A DNA stretch of 64,000 nucleotides from positions 4,278,001 through 4,342,000 of the forward strand of contig NZ_CP049143.1 in NCBI RefSeq assembly GCF_011044495.1, read 5' to 3'. Source of the stretch: Roseimicrobium sp. ORNL1. Lineage in GTDB: Bacteria > Verrucomicrobiota > Verrucomicrobiia > Verrucomicrobiales > Verrucomicrobiaceae. The notes beneath the pieces were generated by a model. The model was not told where the DNA came from and searched no databases. It was given only the letters and a program-made list of their open reading frames with translations. Positions 24,895 to 37,800 of this stretch are shown in pieces (within the stretch, counting starts at the first letter, position 1; the number at the start of each line of letters is the position of its first letter). Position numbers and translations under genes: made by a program.

Positions 24895-27594
24895 ATGCAA
24901 ATAGTTAATAATGTGTTGGCAGTCACACGATTTAGCTTACTCGCCCTAGGATTCAGCATCGCATCTCACGGCACCGCCCAAGCCGGCCCAGTTGATAAGA
25001 ACCCCGTGAAGCAAACGGCGGAGATCGCCGAGGTTCACCCCATGTACATCGGCACGGTCACCGGTGGCGTGAAGACGAATGACTCCTATACGGAGGGCAA
25101 CTTCAGCATTGTCGCCCCCCTCTGGAGCACCCTCGGCAGCGACGCCACGCTGAGCGGCGGTCTTCTATTTCTGGAGCCCTACATTTCCTACGGCGAGGGT
25201 GGCGAAGTCGCCGCCTCCGTGGGCCTCGGCTACCGGTACCTGTTTGGCACCCAGCCTCTCAGCGCTCTCACCCATCACGATGGCCACCAGGCGGGCTTCT
25301 TCGAGGAGGGCGCTTTCGTCGGGGCAAACGTATTCGCCGACATGCTGAATACCGAGGCCGACAATCAATTCTGGCAACTTGGAGTCGGTCTGGAAGTGGG
25401 TACACGCTACGTGGAACTCCGCGGGAACTACTACATCCCCCTCTCTGACAAGCAACTCGCCGAAGAGCGTCGCACGCGGGAAACCTTCCGCAGCACCCAG
25501 ACGAGCAGCAGTGTCGTTGGTGGCGGCCAGCAGATCCATTCGTACTCGGACCCATACGCCACCGGCAATTCCATTGCCCAAAACGAGGTGTTCTCGAACT
25601 CGATCACTCAAGTCACCCGGACCACCACCACTACCACCACCATCGAGCGCCTCTTCCGTCGCTATGAGGAAGGCATGGAGGGCTGGGATGCGGAAATCGC
25701 CGTCCTGGTTCCCGGGCTCGACCGCTACATGGATGTCATGCTCATCGGCGGCTACTACAGCTTCGACAACCAGCCCTTCGGACCACAGGAAGGTGGCACT
25801 GGCAATGTGCAGGGATGGAAGGCTGGCGTCGAGATCCGCCCCGTACCTGCCCTGATTCTCAGTGGCACCTGGTATGAAGACGAGCGCCTCACCGGTGGTG
25901 ATTGGACTCTCGGTCTGCAGATGCAGGTTCCCTTCGAAGCCAGCGACCTCGGCGATGGCAAGAATTTCTGGAGCCGCATTGGCGATTCCTTCAAGCCGCG
26001 TCGCCGCCACCTGATGGAGCGCCTTGCTGAACCGGTGAGCCGCCAGAACGCCGCCGTGAAGATTGCAAGCAGCGTGGAGGAATCCTCTGAAGTGGTCTCC
26101 CACAGCAGCAGCACCCGTGTGCAGCGCACCACGCGCGTGCTTGCCCAGAGCGAGCGGCAACTCGTGCTGGCAGACGACATCGTCTTCGTGAACAACGGCG
26201 ATGCCGTGGGTAATGGCATTCAAGCAGGCACCACCCTCGGCGGCGGCGCCAATGGAACGGCGGAGCATCCTTTCAATACCATCACCGAAGGAACGGCAGC
26301 CGCTGGAACCAAGACGACCCAGGGCAACAAGACCTGGACGGTCTACACCCAAGGTGACACCGGCACTCCCTACAATGAAGTCGTGAACCTCACTGCCAAC
26401 ACCAAACTGGTCAGCTCCTTCCATGCGCTCGAAGGTCTGGGTGGAAAGACGTTCGGAGGAGATACAGCCCGCCCCATCTGGAATGGCCGCTTGCTTGCAA
26501 GCAACATCCCCTCTGTGCAACTCACCGGCTATGACATTCGCACCACGGTCCTCGGAGGCTCCATCAATGTGCAGAACATCCAGAATCTGGTCATCACGGA
26601 AAATCTGTTTGATGTGAACACCGGCAAATATGCGGGCGGCGGCGCCATTTACTCCACCAGCAACGGCAATACACATTCCGAAATCGACATCACTGGCAAC
26701 CGGTTTACGGGTATCACCATTGATGGTGTGGCCGTTGAAAGCCGCGACACCGCATCCGTTGTCATCTCAGTGGCAGGTAATGAGTTTGATGGAAACTTCA
26801 GCAGCGCGTTTTATGGCTCGGCAAATGTCACTGCCAGCAACATCGCCGCGACGCTGGAAGGCAACACCCTGCGGGGCTCCTATTCGAATGGTTTCTTCCA
26901 TGGCAGTGGTGACAACAGTCACTTCAACATGGACGTACTCAGCAACACCTTCGCCGGAACATTTCTCGGTGCTGGCATCCGCTACAACAACTCTGAAGTC
27001 GTAGGCACCCCCAACACGGGTCTGGTGCAGGGCAACGTGTTTAGCGGCACCTTTGGCGATGGGGTATTGCTGGCTGCCCATTTCGACACAGGCTCCCTCA
27101 ATGTAACTGTCACTGACAATGAATTCAGCGGCACATTCCGCTACGGGGTTAACGTCAATACCCTGCTCGTCGGGAGTGCCATCAATGCCACCATCACCGA
27201 AAACTCACTCACCGGCGACTTCAATTCCGGCATCTTCGTCGACAACCGGGGAGGTCAAGTGACGTCAACCATCAGCAACAACCTCTTGAATGGAACCTTT
27301 GACAACAATGGCATTCGCGTTTCCTCCCTGATCTCCAGCGGCAGCGCCCTCACGAATGTCACCGGATTCCAAGGGAACATCATCAGCGGCATCTCACAAA
27401 CAGGCATCCTGGTCACTCGGAGTGGAGCCGCTGTCATCAATGTAAACGGCACCCTTAATCCCGCCGTTAGCAATGAGGTCAGCAACGAAACTGGGAACGC
27501 ACTGGAGTCTACCGGCTTCACCCTCCCCGGGCACGGTGGTGGCCAGTTCTACCTGAACGGCCAGCTCATCACGATGCCAGCGACGCTTCCTTAA
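24895..27594 (+). CDS. Inverse-autotransporter-type beta-barrel with beta-helix passenger
   Basis: The ATG at 24895 gives 899 residues starting with a signal peptide ending AQA (about 30). Residues about 45-360 match the inverse-autotransporter (intimin/invasin) barrel: VGGVKTNDSYTEGN, GLGYRYL, GAFVGANVFADMLN, VGLEVGTRYVELRGNYYIPLSD and later WDAEIAVLVPG and GVEIRPVPALILSGTWYEDE. A linker rich in Ser/Thr follows. From about 440 to 880 a right-handed parallel beta-helix runs as repeats of about 24 residues with N-x-F/L-x-G-T/N patterns (NRFTGI, NEFDGN, NTLRGS, NTFAGT, NVFSGT, NEFSGT, NSLTGD, NLLNGT). The barrel should sit in the outer membrane and export the helix to the surface. No LysM or Ig-like domains are seen. 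Adhesion or carbohydrate binding is inferred. Confidence 0.82.
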   Translation: MQIVNNVLAVTRFSLLALGFSIASHGTAQAGPVDKNPVKQTAEIAEVHPMYIGTVTGGVKTNDSYTEGNFSIVAPLWSTLGSDATLSGGLLFLEPYISYGEGGEVAASVGLGYRYLFGTQPLSALTHHDGHQAGFFEEGAFVGANVFADMLNTEADNQFWQLGVGLEVGTRYVELRGNYYIPLSDKQLAEERRTRETFRSTQTSSSVVGGGQQIHSYSDPYATGNSIAQNEVFSNSITQVTRTTTTTTTIERLFRRYEEGMEGWDAEIAVLVPGLDRYMDVMLIGGYYSFDNQPFGPQEGGTGNVQGWKAGVEIRPVPALILSGTWYEDERLTGGDWTLGLQMQVPFEASDLGDGKNFWSRIGDSFKPRRRHLMERLAEPVSRQNAAVKIASSVEESSEVVSHSSSTRVQRTTRVLAQSERQLVLADDIVFVNNGDAVGNGIQAGTTLGGGANGTAEHPFNTITEGTAAAGTKTTQGNKTWTVYTQGDTGTPYNEVVNLTANTKLVSSFHALEGLGGKTFGGDTARPIWNGRLLASNIPSVQLTGYDIRTTVLGGSINVQNIQNLVITENLFDVNTGKYAGGGAIYSTSNGNTHSEIDITGNRFTGITIDGVAVESRDTASVVISVAGNEFDGNFSSAFYGSANVTASNIAATLEGNTLRGSYSNGFFHGSGDNSHFNMDVLSNTFAGTFLGAGIRYNNSEVVGTPNTGLVQGNVFSGTFGDGVLLAAHFDTGSLNVTVTDNEFSGTFRYGVNVNTLLVGSAINATITENSLTGDFNSGIFVDNRGGQVTSTISNNLLNGTFDNNGIRVSSLISSGSALTNVTGFQGNIISGISQTGILVTRSGAAVINVNGTLNPAVSNEVSNETGNALESTGFTLPGHGGGQFYLNGQLITMPATLP

Positions 27595-27622
27595 CGAGAT
27601 CTACCGGAAGTCCTCAGTCCCG

Positions 27623-27656
27623 AACCCGGCTGTGCCCATGGTGCAGCCGGGTTTTC
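27623..27656 (+). terminator. Terminator after the autotransporter-like gene
   Basis: AACCCGGCTG (27623-27632) pairs with CAGCCGGGTT (27644-27653) around an 11-base loop, followed by further T residues. It lies between convergent genes and would stop transcription from the left. A weaker hairpin (27661-27680) sits next to it. Confidence 0.8.
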
Positions 27657-27715
27657 TGGTGCCTGCGCTTTTCGCGCCAGGCAGCCTCCTCGCAAGTAAG
27701 GCGTTCACGCTTCAG

Positions 27716-29247
<1,532 letters not shown>

Positions 29248-29251
<4 letters not shown>

Positions 29252-29844
29252 CTAGGCATCAGCATGGATTCCGAGTTCAGAAAGCTGGCAACCTCCTCCA
29301 ACCTGAGCACCCGGGCATTTGGACAGGAGGCGATCGCGGCACGAGGCATGGTCTCACCCTCCGCGGTATTGGGATCCTGAATGAGAGCACAGCCGCCGTT
29401 GGCGCAAATGGCCTGCAATCCGAGAGCTCCATCGCTGCTGGCACCCGTCAGGATCACTCCCGTGAGATCACTGCCAAAGGCATCCGCGGCGGATTGAAAC
29501 AACACATCAATTGCAGGCCGGGAAAAATGGACCGGCTCATCGTTGGAGAGGGATATTGTAAAATCTGGCTCCACCAGAAGGTGATAGTCCGCCGGCGCGA
29601 AATAGAGCGTTCCTGCGCAGAGAACCTCCTTATCATCCGCTTCCTTGACAGCAATCTTGCAACGCGGCGCGAACAGTTCAGCAAGGGCACTCTTGCGATC
29701 TGGAGGCACGTGCACCACGACCAGCACCGGAAACGGATAGTGCGCTGGCAGCATCGGCAGAATCGACAGGAGCGCCTCGATGGCGCCCACGGAAGCCCCA
29801 ATCACAACAGCAGCAGTGGGTGGTTGTGGATCCGGCGCGTTCAT
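29248..29844 (-). CDS. cheB: CheB-type protein-glutamate methylesterase, stand-alone catalytic domain
   Basis: A 198-residue CheB C-terminal domain without the receiver domain of classical CheB. The catalytic triad is visible: Ser18 in GASVGAIEAL, His45 in VVHVPPDRKS and Asp138 in TGASSDGALG. The enzyme removes methyl esters from glutamates of receptors or, in the multi-sensor kinase branch, of associated sensory proteins. Lacking a receiver, it cannot be activated by phosphorylation in the usual way; regulation by its partner kinases in the operon is inferred. It overlaps both neighbours by 4 bp. Confidence 0.93.
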
Positions 29845-30668
29845 ACTCGTTGATAGATCCGCTCCTGTCGGCAGAACTCGGTGAAGGCATCCGCCTCCGA
29901 GGAGAATCGCAGGCTCTCCTTGGCCCCGATGCCCAAAAATCCCCGGCGCACGAGCGAGTCCTTGAATAATCTCACGGCACGGTCCTGCAGTTCACGATTG
30001 AAGTAGATGAGCACATTCCGGCAGGAAACGAGATGCATCTCCGCAAAGACGGAATCCGATACCAGACTATGATCGGAGAACACGGCACGCTGGCGCAGTG
30101 TCTGGTCAAACTTCGCTCGTCCATATGCTGAGGTGAAGTAGTCTGCGAGCGAGCCTTTTCCGCCAGCCTTCCGATAGTTGTCACTAAAGGTGGCCAGCCG
30201 CTCGATTTCATATACACCGGCCTCCGCCTTTTTCAGGGCCTCGGTGTTGATGTCCGTGGCATAGAAGATGGTGCGATGCTCCAGCCCCTCTTCGCGGAAG
30301 AGTATGGCCAGCGAGTACAGCTCCTCCCCTGCACTGCACCCGGCCACCCACACCTTCAGCGAAGGATACGTACGCAGATGCGGCAGCACCTGCTCACGCA
30401 GGGCACGGAAATAGGCAGGGTCCCGGAAGAGCTCACTCACCTGCACCGTGAGGTACGGCAGGAGCAGGGGCACGAATGTCGGGTCATGCAGCACCCGGTG
30501 CTGCAGCTCGGAAAAGCTTGAGCACTGGAACTGGACCTTCGCCTGCGTAAGCCGCCGCTTGATGGACGCGAGCGAGTAGCCCCGGAAGTCATACCGGGAT
30601 TTCTCATGGATCGCTTCGAGCAGCAGTCGCAGCTCAAGCGCTTCTAGTTCGGCGCTGGCTGTTTTCAT
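29841..30668 (-). CDS. cheR: CheR-type methyltransferase
   Basis: A 275-residue SAM-dependent methyltransferase. After the all-helical N-terminal domain (with VSELFRDPAYF in place of the usual TxFFRDxxxF) comes the SAM-binding motif VWVAGCSAGEELYSLAI, ATDINTEAL and SCRNVLIYFN, all typical of CheR. It would methylate glutamates of a sensory protein and be opposed by the CheB gene that overlaps it by 4 bp. The classical chemotaxis genes (cheA, cheW, receptor) are absent, so this belongs to the CheR-CheB-hybrid kinase class of sensory operon. Confidence 0.95.
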   Translation of the reverse strand: MKTASAELEALELRLLLEAIHEKSRYDFRGYSLASIKRRLTQAKVQFQCSSFSELQHRVLHDPTFVPLLLPYLTVQVSELFRDPAYFRALREQVLPHLRTYPSLKVWVAGCSAGEELYSLAILFREEGLEHRTIFYATDINTEALKKAEAGVYEIERLATFSDNYRKAGGKGSLADYFTSAYGRAKFDQTLRQRAVFSDHSLVSDSVFAEMHLVSCRNVLIYFNRELQDRAVRLFKDSLVRRGFLGIGAKESLRFSSEADAFTEFCRQERIYQRV

Positions 30669-33600
30669 CGGGGCATCCAGACGCGGATGAGAGACAGGAG
30701 CTTGTCCACGTCGAGTGGCTTGGCGAGATAGTCATTGGCCCCTGCGGCGATGCACTTCTCCTGGTCATCCTTCATCGCCTTGGCGGTCAGGGCGATGATG
30801 GGAAGCTTCCTCCACTCGGGCCGCTTCCGTATCTCCCGCATGGCGGTGAGGCCATCCATCTCCGGCATCATGATGTCCATGAGCACCAGATCCACGGGCG
30901 GGTCATTCTTTTCCAAAGCGGCGATGGCTTCACGGCCATTGCGGGTGATTTGCAGCTTCACCCCGCGTCCTTCCAGGAGGCTGGTCAGGGCAAAGACGTT
31001 TCGCACATCATCCTCCGCGATCAGAATGCGCCTCCCTTCCAGCGCGGCATCGCGGTTCGGTGCATTCTCCAGAATGCGTTGCGACTCCGGCGGGAGATTG
31101 GCCACCACTTGATGCAGGAAAAGAGTCACCTCATCAAGCAATCGCTCCGGCGACTTGGCCCCCTTGATGATGATGGATTTCGAATAGCGGCGCAATTGCT
31201 GCTCCTCATCCGCGCTGAGTTCACGGCCGGTGTACACAATCACGGGCGGAAAGGCATAGGCGTCCTCCGAGCTGAGCGTCTCCAGAAGGGTGAAGCCGGA
31301 AGCGTCCGGCAGGCTGAGGTCGAGCACCATGCAGTCAAAGGTGGTGGACTTCAGCAACTCCAGGCACTGGGCCGCCGTCGAGGCACACACCGTTTCAACA
31401 TCACGCGAGCCGAGAAGCTTCTGCAGTGCATCCGCCTGCACGGCATCATCCTCCACCACGAGCACGCGACGCATCTTCTGTGTGAGACGTGTTTCGAGCT
31501 TCTGGAAGGCATCGACCAATTGCTCCCGCTTCACAGGCTTGAGCATGTAGCCCACGGCGCCGAGTGCCATCGCCGTCTGCGCATAGTCAGAGCCGGAGAC
31601 CACATGCACCGGGATATGCCGTGTGCGAGCATCGCCTTTGAGCCGCTCGAGGACGAAGAGTCCGGTATTATCCGGAAGTCCGATGTCAAGAACCACCGCA
31701 CTGGGCAGATACTGCCGGGCAAGGTGAAGCGCCTCTTCCGCCGTCGTAGCGATGAGACACTGGAAGTTCATCTCATGCGCGAGATCAGAAATGATTTGGG
31801 CAAAAGACAGATCATCCTCGACAGTGAGAATGATTCGTCCACTTGCGGTGAGCTTCTCGCGGTCATCCTGTGCGCGCGGGTCAGTCACTGCATGGAGTGC
31901 GGTCTTGGATTTTTCCCGCTGGGAGGTCCTTGCGATCACCGGCACCTCTTCAGCCAATGGCGCAGTGAGGATGGCGGGTCCCGCATGCACGGCGGGCACC
32001 AGCACCGTGAAGGTGCTGCCACGACCGGGCTCGCTGGCGAGCTGCATCTCTCCACCCAGAAGCCGCGCCAACTCGCGTGAAATGGAAAGGCCCAGGCCCG
32101 TGCCGCCATACTTGCGACTTGTGGTGCCGTCAGCTTGATGGAAGGGCTCAAAGACGATGCGCTGGTGCTCGGCGGCAATCCCTATACCCGTATCCTGCAC
32201 AGCGAATGCCACCCTCCCACCAGTGGCCCGGCTGATGCGGAGGGTCACGCTGCCCTTCTCGGTAAACTTGAGAGCGTTGGACAGGAGATTCTTCAACACC
32301 TGGACGAGGCGCTGCGCATCCGTTTCCATCACTGGGGGAGCATCCGGTTCGATTTTCGTGATCAGTTCCAGTCGCTTTTGTCCTGCCACCGGCTCAAAAG
32401 TCCGGCGCAGATCTGCCACCATGTCCTCCAGACGTACCGGGGCAGATTTGATCTCCATATGTCCTGCTTCGATCTTCGAAAGATCCAGCACATCATTGAT
32501 CAAGGCGAGAAGGTCATTGCCTGCAGACTGGATGGTGAGTGCATACTTCACCTGTTCCTCATTGAGGTTGCCGCCGCGATTCTCCGCCAGCAGTTTCGCC
32601 AGGATGAGGGAGGAGTTCAGCGGCGTGCGCAGTTCGTGCGACATGTTCGCCAGGAAGTCTGACTTGTAGCGGCTGGCCTGCTCGACAGCGCGGGCCTGGT
32701 TCTCCAGCAACTGCTTCGCTTGAATCAACTCGTCCTTTTGATGTTCCAGGATTTGCGTCTGCTCCTCGAGCTGCGCGTTAGTCTGTTCCATCTCCACCTG
32801 CTGGAGTTCCATGCGGGACTGGGACTCCTGCAGCGCGCGCCCCTGCTCCTCCAGCTCTTCATTGGACACACGTAGTTCCTCGCCCTGGGCCTGCAGTTCC
32901 TCCGCCTGCCGCTGCGTTTCCTCCAGAAGCGTCTGGAGATTGTCGCGGTAGATGGCGGACTTCACAGCCACGCCGATTTGCTCCGCACTCTGTTCCAGAA
33001 AATTCTGCGCAAGAGAAGTCAGCGGATGCACGAAGCCGAACTCGAGAACAGCATTCACACCATCATCCGAAGTGGCGGGAAGGATCATGAGCTGGCGCGG
33101 AAGACTCTGCCCCAGGCCGGATCCCACCGTGAGGTACCCAGCAGGAACGTCATCCATGCGGATCCCCTTCCCCTGCGCCGCCGCCTGCCCCAACAAACCA
33201 TCACCAGAGACAAACTTCTCCGGGATCGGACTGTCCAGTGGTACTCCCGTAGTCGCCACCCGATCGAAGTGCCCTTCCTTCCGGGTGAACATCACACCGG
33301 CATGGGCATCCACATACTTCGTGAGAAAGGCGAGGATGCTCTGCCCAAGTTGCTCCAAGTTCTGCTCGCCGAACATGGCCGAGGAAAGGCCGAGTTTCCC
33401 TGTCTGCAGCCACTCCTGGCGGGCTTGATTGGCATTGGCACGCTGGATGAGATAAGCCACCACGGTCGAGAGCACCACACCAATGATGGCCGTGAGGATG
33501 CCGCTCACCACCGCCACATTGTAAGCGCCGTCCATGGAAGCCACTCGCTCCTTCCTGAGCCGCTGCTCCTCCTCGATCATGCTCGCAATGTTGTTGCGGA

Positions 33601-34084
33601 TGGCCTGCATCTCCGTCTTCCCCTGATCCGTGAGTACCACGGCAGCCGCAGCTTCGAACCCTTGGGACCGCCGCAGGGCGATTGTCTCAGCCAGTTCCTC
33701 AAACTTGGCATCCAGGTGTGTGTTCAACTGATCCAGGTAGGCTTGCTGGGTGGGATTGTCCCGCGTGAGCTCCCGGGTGCGAGCCTTGGCACCCTCGATC
33801 TCTGAGCGCGCCACATTGTAAGGATCGAGATACCTGTCTGTTCCCGTGATCACGAACCCGCGCTGTCCTGTCTCCGCATCCTTCATCAGCGTCAGGATGG
33901 TGTGCAGTGACACGATCACCTCATGGGTGTGCGCCACCTGCTTGGCATCATTGCGGAGGAAGGTGGCGTTTCGGTAGGAGACAAATCCGGCCGCCAGAAA
34001 GAACAACAGCCCGGCAACAAGGCCGAGTGCCGTGGGGAAACTTTGGGAGGGTCTCTGGTGAGTTGGTGTGGTCTGGCTGGTCAT
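30665..34084 (-). CDS. CHASE3-GAF hybrid histidine kinase with three receivers
   Basis: A 1139-residue membrane sensor and first gene of the operon. Topology is TM1 (about 17-36), a periplasmic CHASE3 domain (about 40-185, with [12 protein letters not shown]), TM2 (about 190-213), a cytoplasmic GAF domain (about 228-380), a coiled coil (about 385-470, Gln/Glu-rich), HisKA with His483 in SHELRTPLN, HATPase_c ([24 protein letters not shown]) and three receivers, with phospho-Asp motifs [16 protein letters not shown] and [13 protein letters not shown]. Such multi-receiver proteins act as phosphorelay hubs. Downstream CheR and CheB suggest methylation tuning of this or a partner sensor. The ATG is followed by a four-gene string in which all junctions are 4-bp overlaps. 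Confidence 0.96.
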   Translation of the reverse strand: MTSQTTPTHQRPSQSFPTALGLVAGLLFFLAAGFVSYRNATFLRNDAKQVAHTHEVIVSLHTILTLMKDAETGQRGFVITGTDRYLDPYNVARSEIEGAKARTRELTRDNPTQQAYLDQLNTHLDAKFEELAETIALRRSQGFEAAAAVVLTDQGKTEMQAIRNNIASMIEEEQRLRKERVASMDGAYNVAVVSGILTAIIGVVLSTVVAYLIQRANANQARQEWLQTGKLGLSSAMFGEQNLEQLGQSILAFLTKYVDAHAGVMFTRKEGHFDRVATTGVPLDSPIPEKFVSGDGLLGQAAAQGKGIRMDDVPAGYLTVGSGLGQSLPRQLMILPATSDDGVNAVLEFGFVHPLTSLAQNFLEQSAEQIGVAVKSAIYRDNLQTLLEETQRQAEELQAQGEELRVSNEELEEQGRALQESQSRMELQQVEMEQTNAQLEEQTQILEHQKDELIQAKQLLENQARAVEQASRYKSDFLANMSHELRTPLNSSLILAKLLAENRGGNLNEEQVKYALTIQSAGNDLLALINDVLDLSKIEAGHMEIKSAPVRLEDMVADLRRTFEPVAGQKRLELITKIEPDAPPVMETDAQRLVQVLKNLLSNALKFTEKGSVTLRISRATGGRVAFAVQDTGIGIAAEHQRIVFEPFHQADGTTSRKYGGTGLGLSISRELARLLGGEMQLASEPGRGSTFTVLVPAVHAGPAILTAPLAEEVPVIARTSQREKSKTALHAVTDPRAQDDREKLTASGRIILTVEDDLSFAQIISDLAHEMNFQCLIATTAEEALHLARQYLPSAVVLDIGLPDNTGLFVLERLKGDARTRHIPVHVVSGSDYAQTAMALGAVGYMLKPVKREQLVDAFQKLETRLTQKMRRVLVVEDDAVQADALQKLLGSRDVETVCASTAAQCLELLKSTTFDCMVLDLSLPDASGFTLLETLSSEDAYAFPPVIVYTGRELSADEEQQLRRYSKSIIIKGAKSPERLLDEVTLFLHQVVANLPPESQRILENAPNRDAALEGRRILIAEDDVRNVFALTSLLEGRGVKLQITRNGREAIAALEKNDPPVDLVLMDIMMPEMDGLTAMREIRKRPEWRKLPIIALTAKAMKDDQEKCIAAGANDYLAKPLDVDKLLSLIRVWMPR

Positions 34085-34353
34085 TTGTCGTTCTGAGAAC
34101 TGGGACGTGCAATTTCAAAGGTCCAGGGAGCACTGCAACGCCCAATTCCGATGCTGATGTTTCGAGTTACTTCATGCAATCGGATCTGGGCGCGTTGGCG
34201 TCCTGATTTTCAGCGACAACCACGAAAAAATCTTACCAGAGTGCAAACGTTGCCTCGAATTGTGTTACTCCAGCGCCTCCCAAGACGGAATGGGAATTTT
34301 CGAGCCTCTCCTTTTCTGCATCGCCTACCATGGCAGTCGTGCACCGGGAAATC

Positions 34354-34429
34354 TGGTGGAGCATAGCGGATTCGAACCGCTGACCTTCTCATTGCGAACG
34401 AGACGCTCTACCAACTGAGCTAATGCCCC
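34354..34429 (-). tRNA. tRNA-Ala, anticodon CGC
   Basis: The 76-base cloverleaf closes with acceptor stem GGGGCAT/ATGCTCC, D arm GCTC-AGTTGGTA-GAGC, anticodon stem TCTCG/TGAGA with loop TTCGCAA (anticodon CGC, codon GCG), variable loop AGGTC, T arm AGCGG-TTCGAAT-CCGCT, discriminator A and an encoded CCA. It lies about 270 bp upstream of the hybrid kinase start on the same strand; those 270 bp hold no recognisable gene and presumably contain the kinase promoter. Confidence 0.95.
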
Positions 34430-34770
34430 CTAGGAATCACCTCCGTAGGAGGCGGGTGGAAGGCAAGAATATCGTCGGGGGACGGCTTGTCATCCGATTT
34501 TCCAACGAAATTCGCAGCCTGAACCGGTTTCATCCTCCCGGCCACTCTGTCCCCCACCTCCTGAAAGGTAACGGCACGGGCCCTCGCGTGCGCCCCCTCC
34601 CCCGTGGCATCAGCATTCCAGTGCTCTGCGACCGAGGCATTGCCATCGGCCTTCCACGCTTCCCTTCGACGGGCAAGACCAGTGTCCGGAGTGAGAGTCT
34701 CTCGGACCCTTTGGCGATGCAAGCGGCCCTGCTCCGCAAACAATTCCTCGCAGTGAGCTGCCAGGTCCAT
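34420..34770 (-). CDS. Possible small protein upstream of the tRNA
   Basis: A 116-codon frame from the ATG at 34770 (longer with the GTG at 34797) has a protein-like composition: MDLAAHCEELFAEQGRLHRQ, then a charged, Ala-rich middle (AHARARAVTFQEVGDRVAGR) and KPSPDDILAFHPP near the end. Its stop lies inside the first bases of the tRNA gene, and no Shine-Dalgarno sequence is seen. The opposite strand also has a frame here, of poorer composition. I found no family. The rest of the 34430-34893 interval holds nothing else I can support. Confidence 0.35.
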   Translation of the reverse strand: MDLAAHCEELFAEQGRLHRQRVRETLTPDTGLARRREAWKADGNASVAEHWNADATGEGAHARARAVTFQEVGDRVAGRMKPVQAANFVGKSDDKPSPDDILAFHPPPTEVIPRGH

Positions 34771-34893
34771 GAGAGAGAAAGGCCGGGACCCAATCACGGC
34801 GCCGTAAGTCCGTAGGAACCCGGCGGTTCTCTGAGATTATAAGTTGAAAACAGGGAGGGGGGAATCTATGTCGTGCGTCCGCCAGACCTCACT

Positions 34894-37800
34894 ATGAGGG
34901 TTCGATTTCACAGCCTCATATCTACCTGTATCCTTTCCCTGGCGCTTTCGCCCTTCCTAACCATGTCATCGTGGGCGGCGGCAGGGAAGGTTTCGTACAA
35001 TTTTGAGGTGCGCCCCATCCTGGCATCGAAGTGCTTTTCCTGTCACGGGAGCGATCCCAAAAATCGAAAGGGAGACTTGCGGCTGGATACGTTCGCGGAT
35101 GCCACGGCCAAGGCCATCAAGCCAGGCAACCCGGCGGAAAGCGACCTGATGCAGCGCGTGCTGAGCGCCGATCCTGATGATGCGATGCCGCCGCCTGAGA
35201 AGCACCAGAGCCTGACGTCCGCACAGAAGGAGGTGCTCAGGCGTTGGATCGCAGAGGGCGCCGAGTATGAAGCGCACTGGGCTTTCGTCCCTCCGGCCAA
35301 ACCTACAGCAAAGAGCATCGACGAAATTGTTCAGGCCAACTTAAAGGCCAAGAGCTGGCCGGCAGCCCCTGCGGCGGAGAAGCATGAGTGGCTCCGGCGA
35401 GTCACCCTGGGCCTGACCGGGATGGTGCCAACACTGCAGGAGATGGATGCGTTCCTGGCTGACGAAGGCCCCGGTGCCAGAGAAGCTGTCGTGGATCGCC
35501 TGTTGTCCCGACCCGCGTATGGTGAACGGATGGCTGCGGTGTGGCTGGATGCCGCACGCTATGCGGACACCTTTGGCCGCCACGAGGACATGGAAAACTA
35601 CATGTGGCCATGGCGTGACTGGGTCATCAGGGCGTTCAACGACAACATGCCCTATGACCAATTCCTACTCTGGCAGATGGCCGGTGATTTATTGCCCCAG
35701 GCCACCAACGAGCAGCGGATTGCCACCGGCTTTCATCGTCTGGCGATGATGACCAATGAGGCAGGCAGCAACCCCGAGGAGAACCGGTGGATGCAAATCT
35801 TCGATCGCGTCCAGACGACTTCCACCGCCATCCTTGGGCTCACCCTTGAGTGTGCGCAATGCCACGATCACAAGTATGACCCCTTTTCCATCAAGGACTA
35901 CTACCAGATGGCGGCGTACTTTGACAAAGGGGACGAGTTTGGTTTGTTCGCACGCCATTGCAACGGGACGCCAACGCCCTGCACCTATGCCTACAAGCCG
36001 GGGCAGGAGGCAGAGCAGACGAGGTTAATGCAGGCGATCACGACTGCGGAATCCAACCTTCAAAAGGTACGCGAGGAAGCGCGCAGCCGTTTCGTGGAGT
36101 GGTGCCGGCATTCAGCCCCACCGCTGCGGGCCGGTGGCATGTGGTCTGTGATCAGCGCGACGGGTCAGTCCGGGCGCACTCCCTCGGTCATGCCCGAGCC
36201 GGAGTTGTCGATCAGCTTTGACGCCGTGGATGAGAAGGAGCGCGACTACCACATTTCGCTCGCACCCGCAGTGCGCACCGTCACCCCGGCCACTGGTGTC
36301 ACCCTGAAAGGCGTGGTTGGCCGGGCTTGCGAGTTTCCAAAACCGTACGGTGGCACGTGCACCTTTCCAGAAGATGTCTGCCACTATCGGAAGTATACGC
36401 CCTTCAGCTTTGCTTTTTGGCTCACCGTGCCAGAGACCCCTCAGTGGGCTCCCGTGTTGCATCGCAGTCGTGGGGGGCTGGATGCCGCCTACCGGGGATA
36501 CGACGTAATGTTCTCCGACGGCAAGCTTACCGCGACACTGGCCCATTTTTATCCAGGTGATGCCATTCGCATCCAGGCCGTTGAAGAGATCGACTTCACC
36601 ACCTGGCGCCATGTGGCCCTCACCTATGATGGCTCCAGCCGCGCGGAGGGGCTGCGGTTGTATGTGAATGGCAAGCCGATCGCGACGAAAGTGGTGCGCG
36701 ACAGCCTGCGCCGCGATATCGACTACCTCGCGGAGTGGAGTGATCTCAACAACAACCAGGTGGCAGACGGAAGTGAAGAGCCACCCCGGCTGACCTTGGG
36801 AGCTCGTGGCAATGACACTGCTCTCATGGGCGCTGCCGTGGACGAACTTCGGGCTTACAATCGCACACTCAGCCCGGTGGAAATCACCTTGCTAAGTGGC
36901 AATGCCGTGCCCGAGAACGATGAGCCATGGTTCGACTGGTATGTCCGGGAAGTCGATGCCGAGGGCGTGAAGGCCCACGCGACACTGAACGAGGCGAGAA
37001 AGACCGAAACGCTCTTCAATGTCGGCCTGAGAGATGTCATGGTCATGGAGGACTCACCGTGGACCGCGAGAGTCACCCCGATCTTGACCCGCGGTGATTT
37101 CAGGACACCCCGTGAAACGGTGGAGCCGGGAACGCCGGCCACGCTCAATCCAATGCCTGAAGGCGCGCCGAAGAACCGCCTGGGATTGGCTCAGTGGATG
37201 CTGGACGAAAAGAACCCACTGACAGCACGTGTGCAGGTGAATCGTATCTGGACCATGCTCTTCGGTCGGGGACTGGTGGCGACGCCCCAGGATTTCGGCG
37301 TGCAAGGACAGGTCCCTGCCCTCCCCGAGTTGCTGGACTACCTCGCCGTGCGGCTCGTGGAGCAGCACTGGGACATGAAAGCACTCTGCCGTGAGATTGT
37401 GCTCTCCTCCACCTATGGCCAAAGCAGCCTGCCCGCCGATAAGGGGCAACTTGAGGCTGACCCTGCCAATGATCTGCTGGCACGGGGACCGCGCAATCGG
37501 CTCAGTGCCGAGCAGCTCAGGGACACCGTGCTGGCGGCGAGCGGACTCCTCAATCCCCAAGTTGGTGGCCCCAGCGTCAAACCCTACCAGCCGGACAGAC
37601 TCTGGGAGGACAGCGCCACGCAGCACGAGTATGTGCAGGACAAGGGGGCCGACTTGTATCGCAGGAGTTTGTACACCTTCTGGCGCCGCACCTGCCCTCC
37701 CCCGGCGATGACTGTGTTCGATGCGCCCAGTCGTGAGTTTTGTCTGGTAAATCGCGTCCCCACCACGACGCCTCTGCAAGTGCTGACGATCTGGAATGAT

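Noticed and set aside
25165-26676. Minus-strand open frame of 503 codons opposite the autotransporter-like gene
   Set aside because: It mirrors a GC-rich coding frame, has no family motif, and the plus strand encodes a recognisable barrel and beta-helix over the same bases.
30950-32080. Plus-strand open frame of 376 codons opposite the hybrid kinase
   Set aside because: Covers the receiver domains of the real gene and shows no family match.
34423-34815. Plus-strand frame over the region upstream of the DUF1553 gene
   Set aside because: It begins inside the tRNA gene and has poorer composition than the opposite-strand frame.
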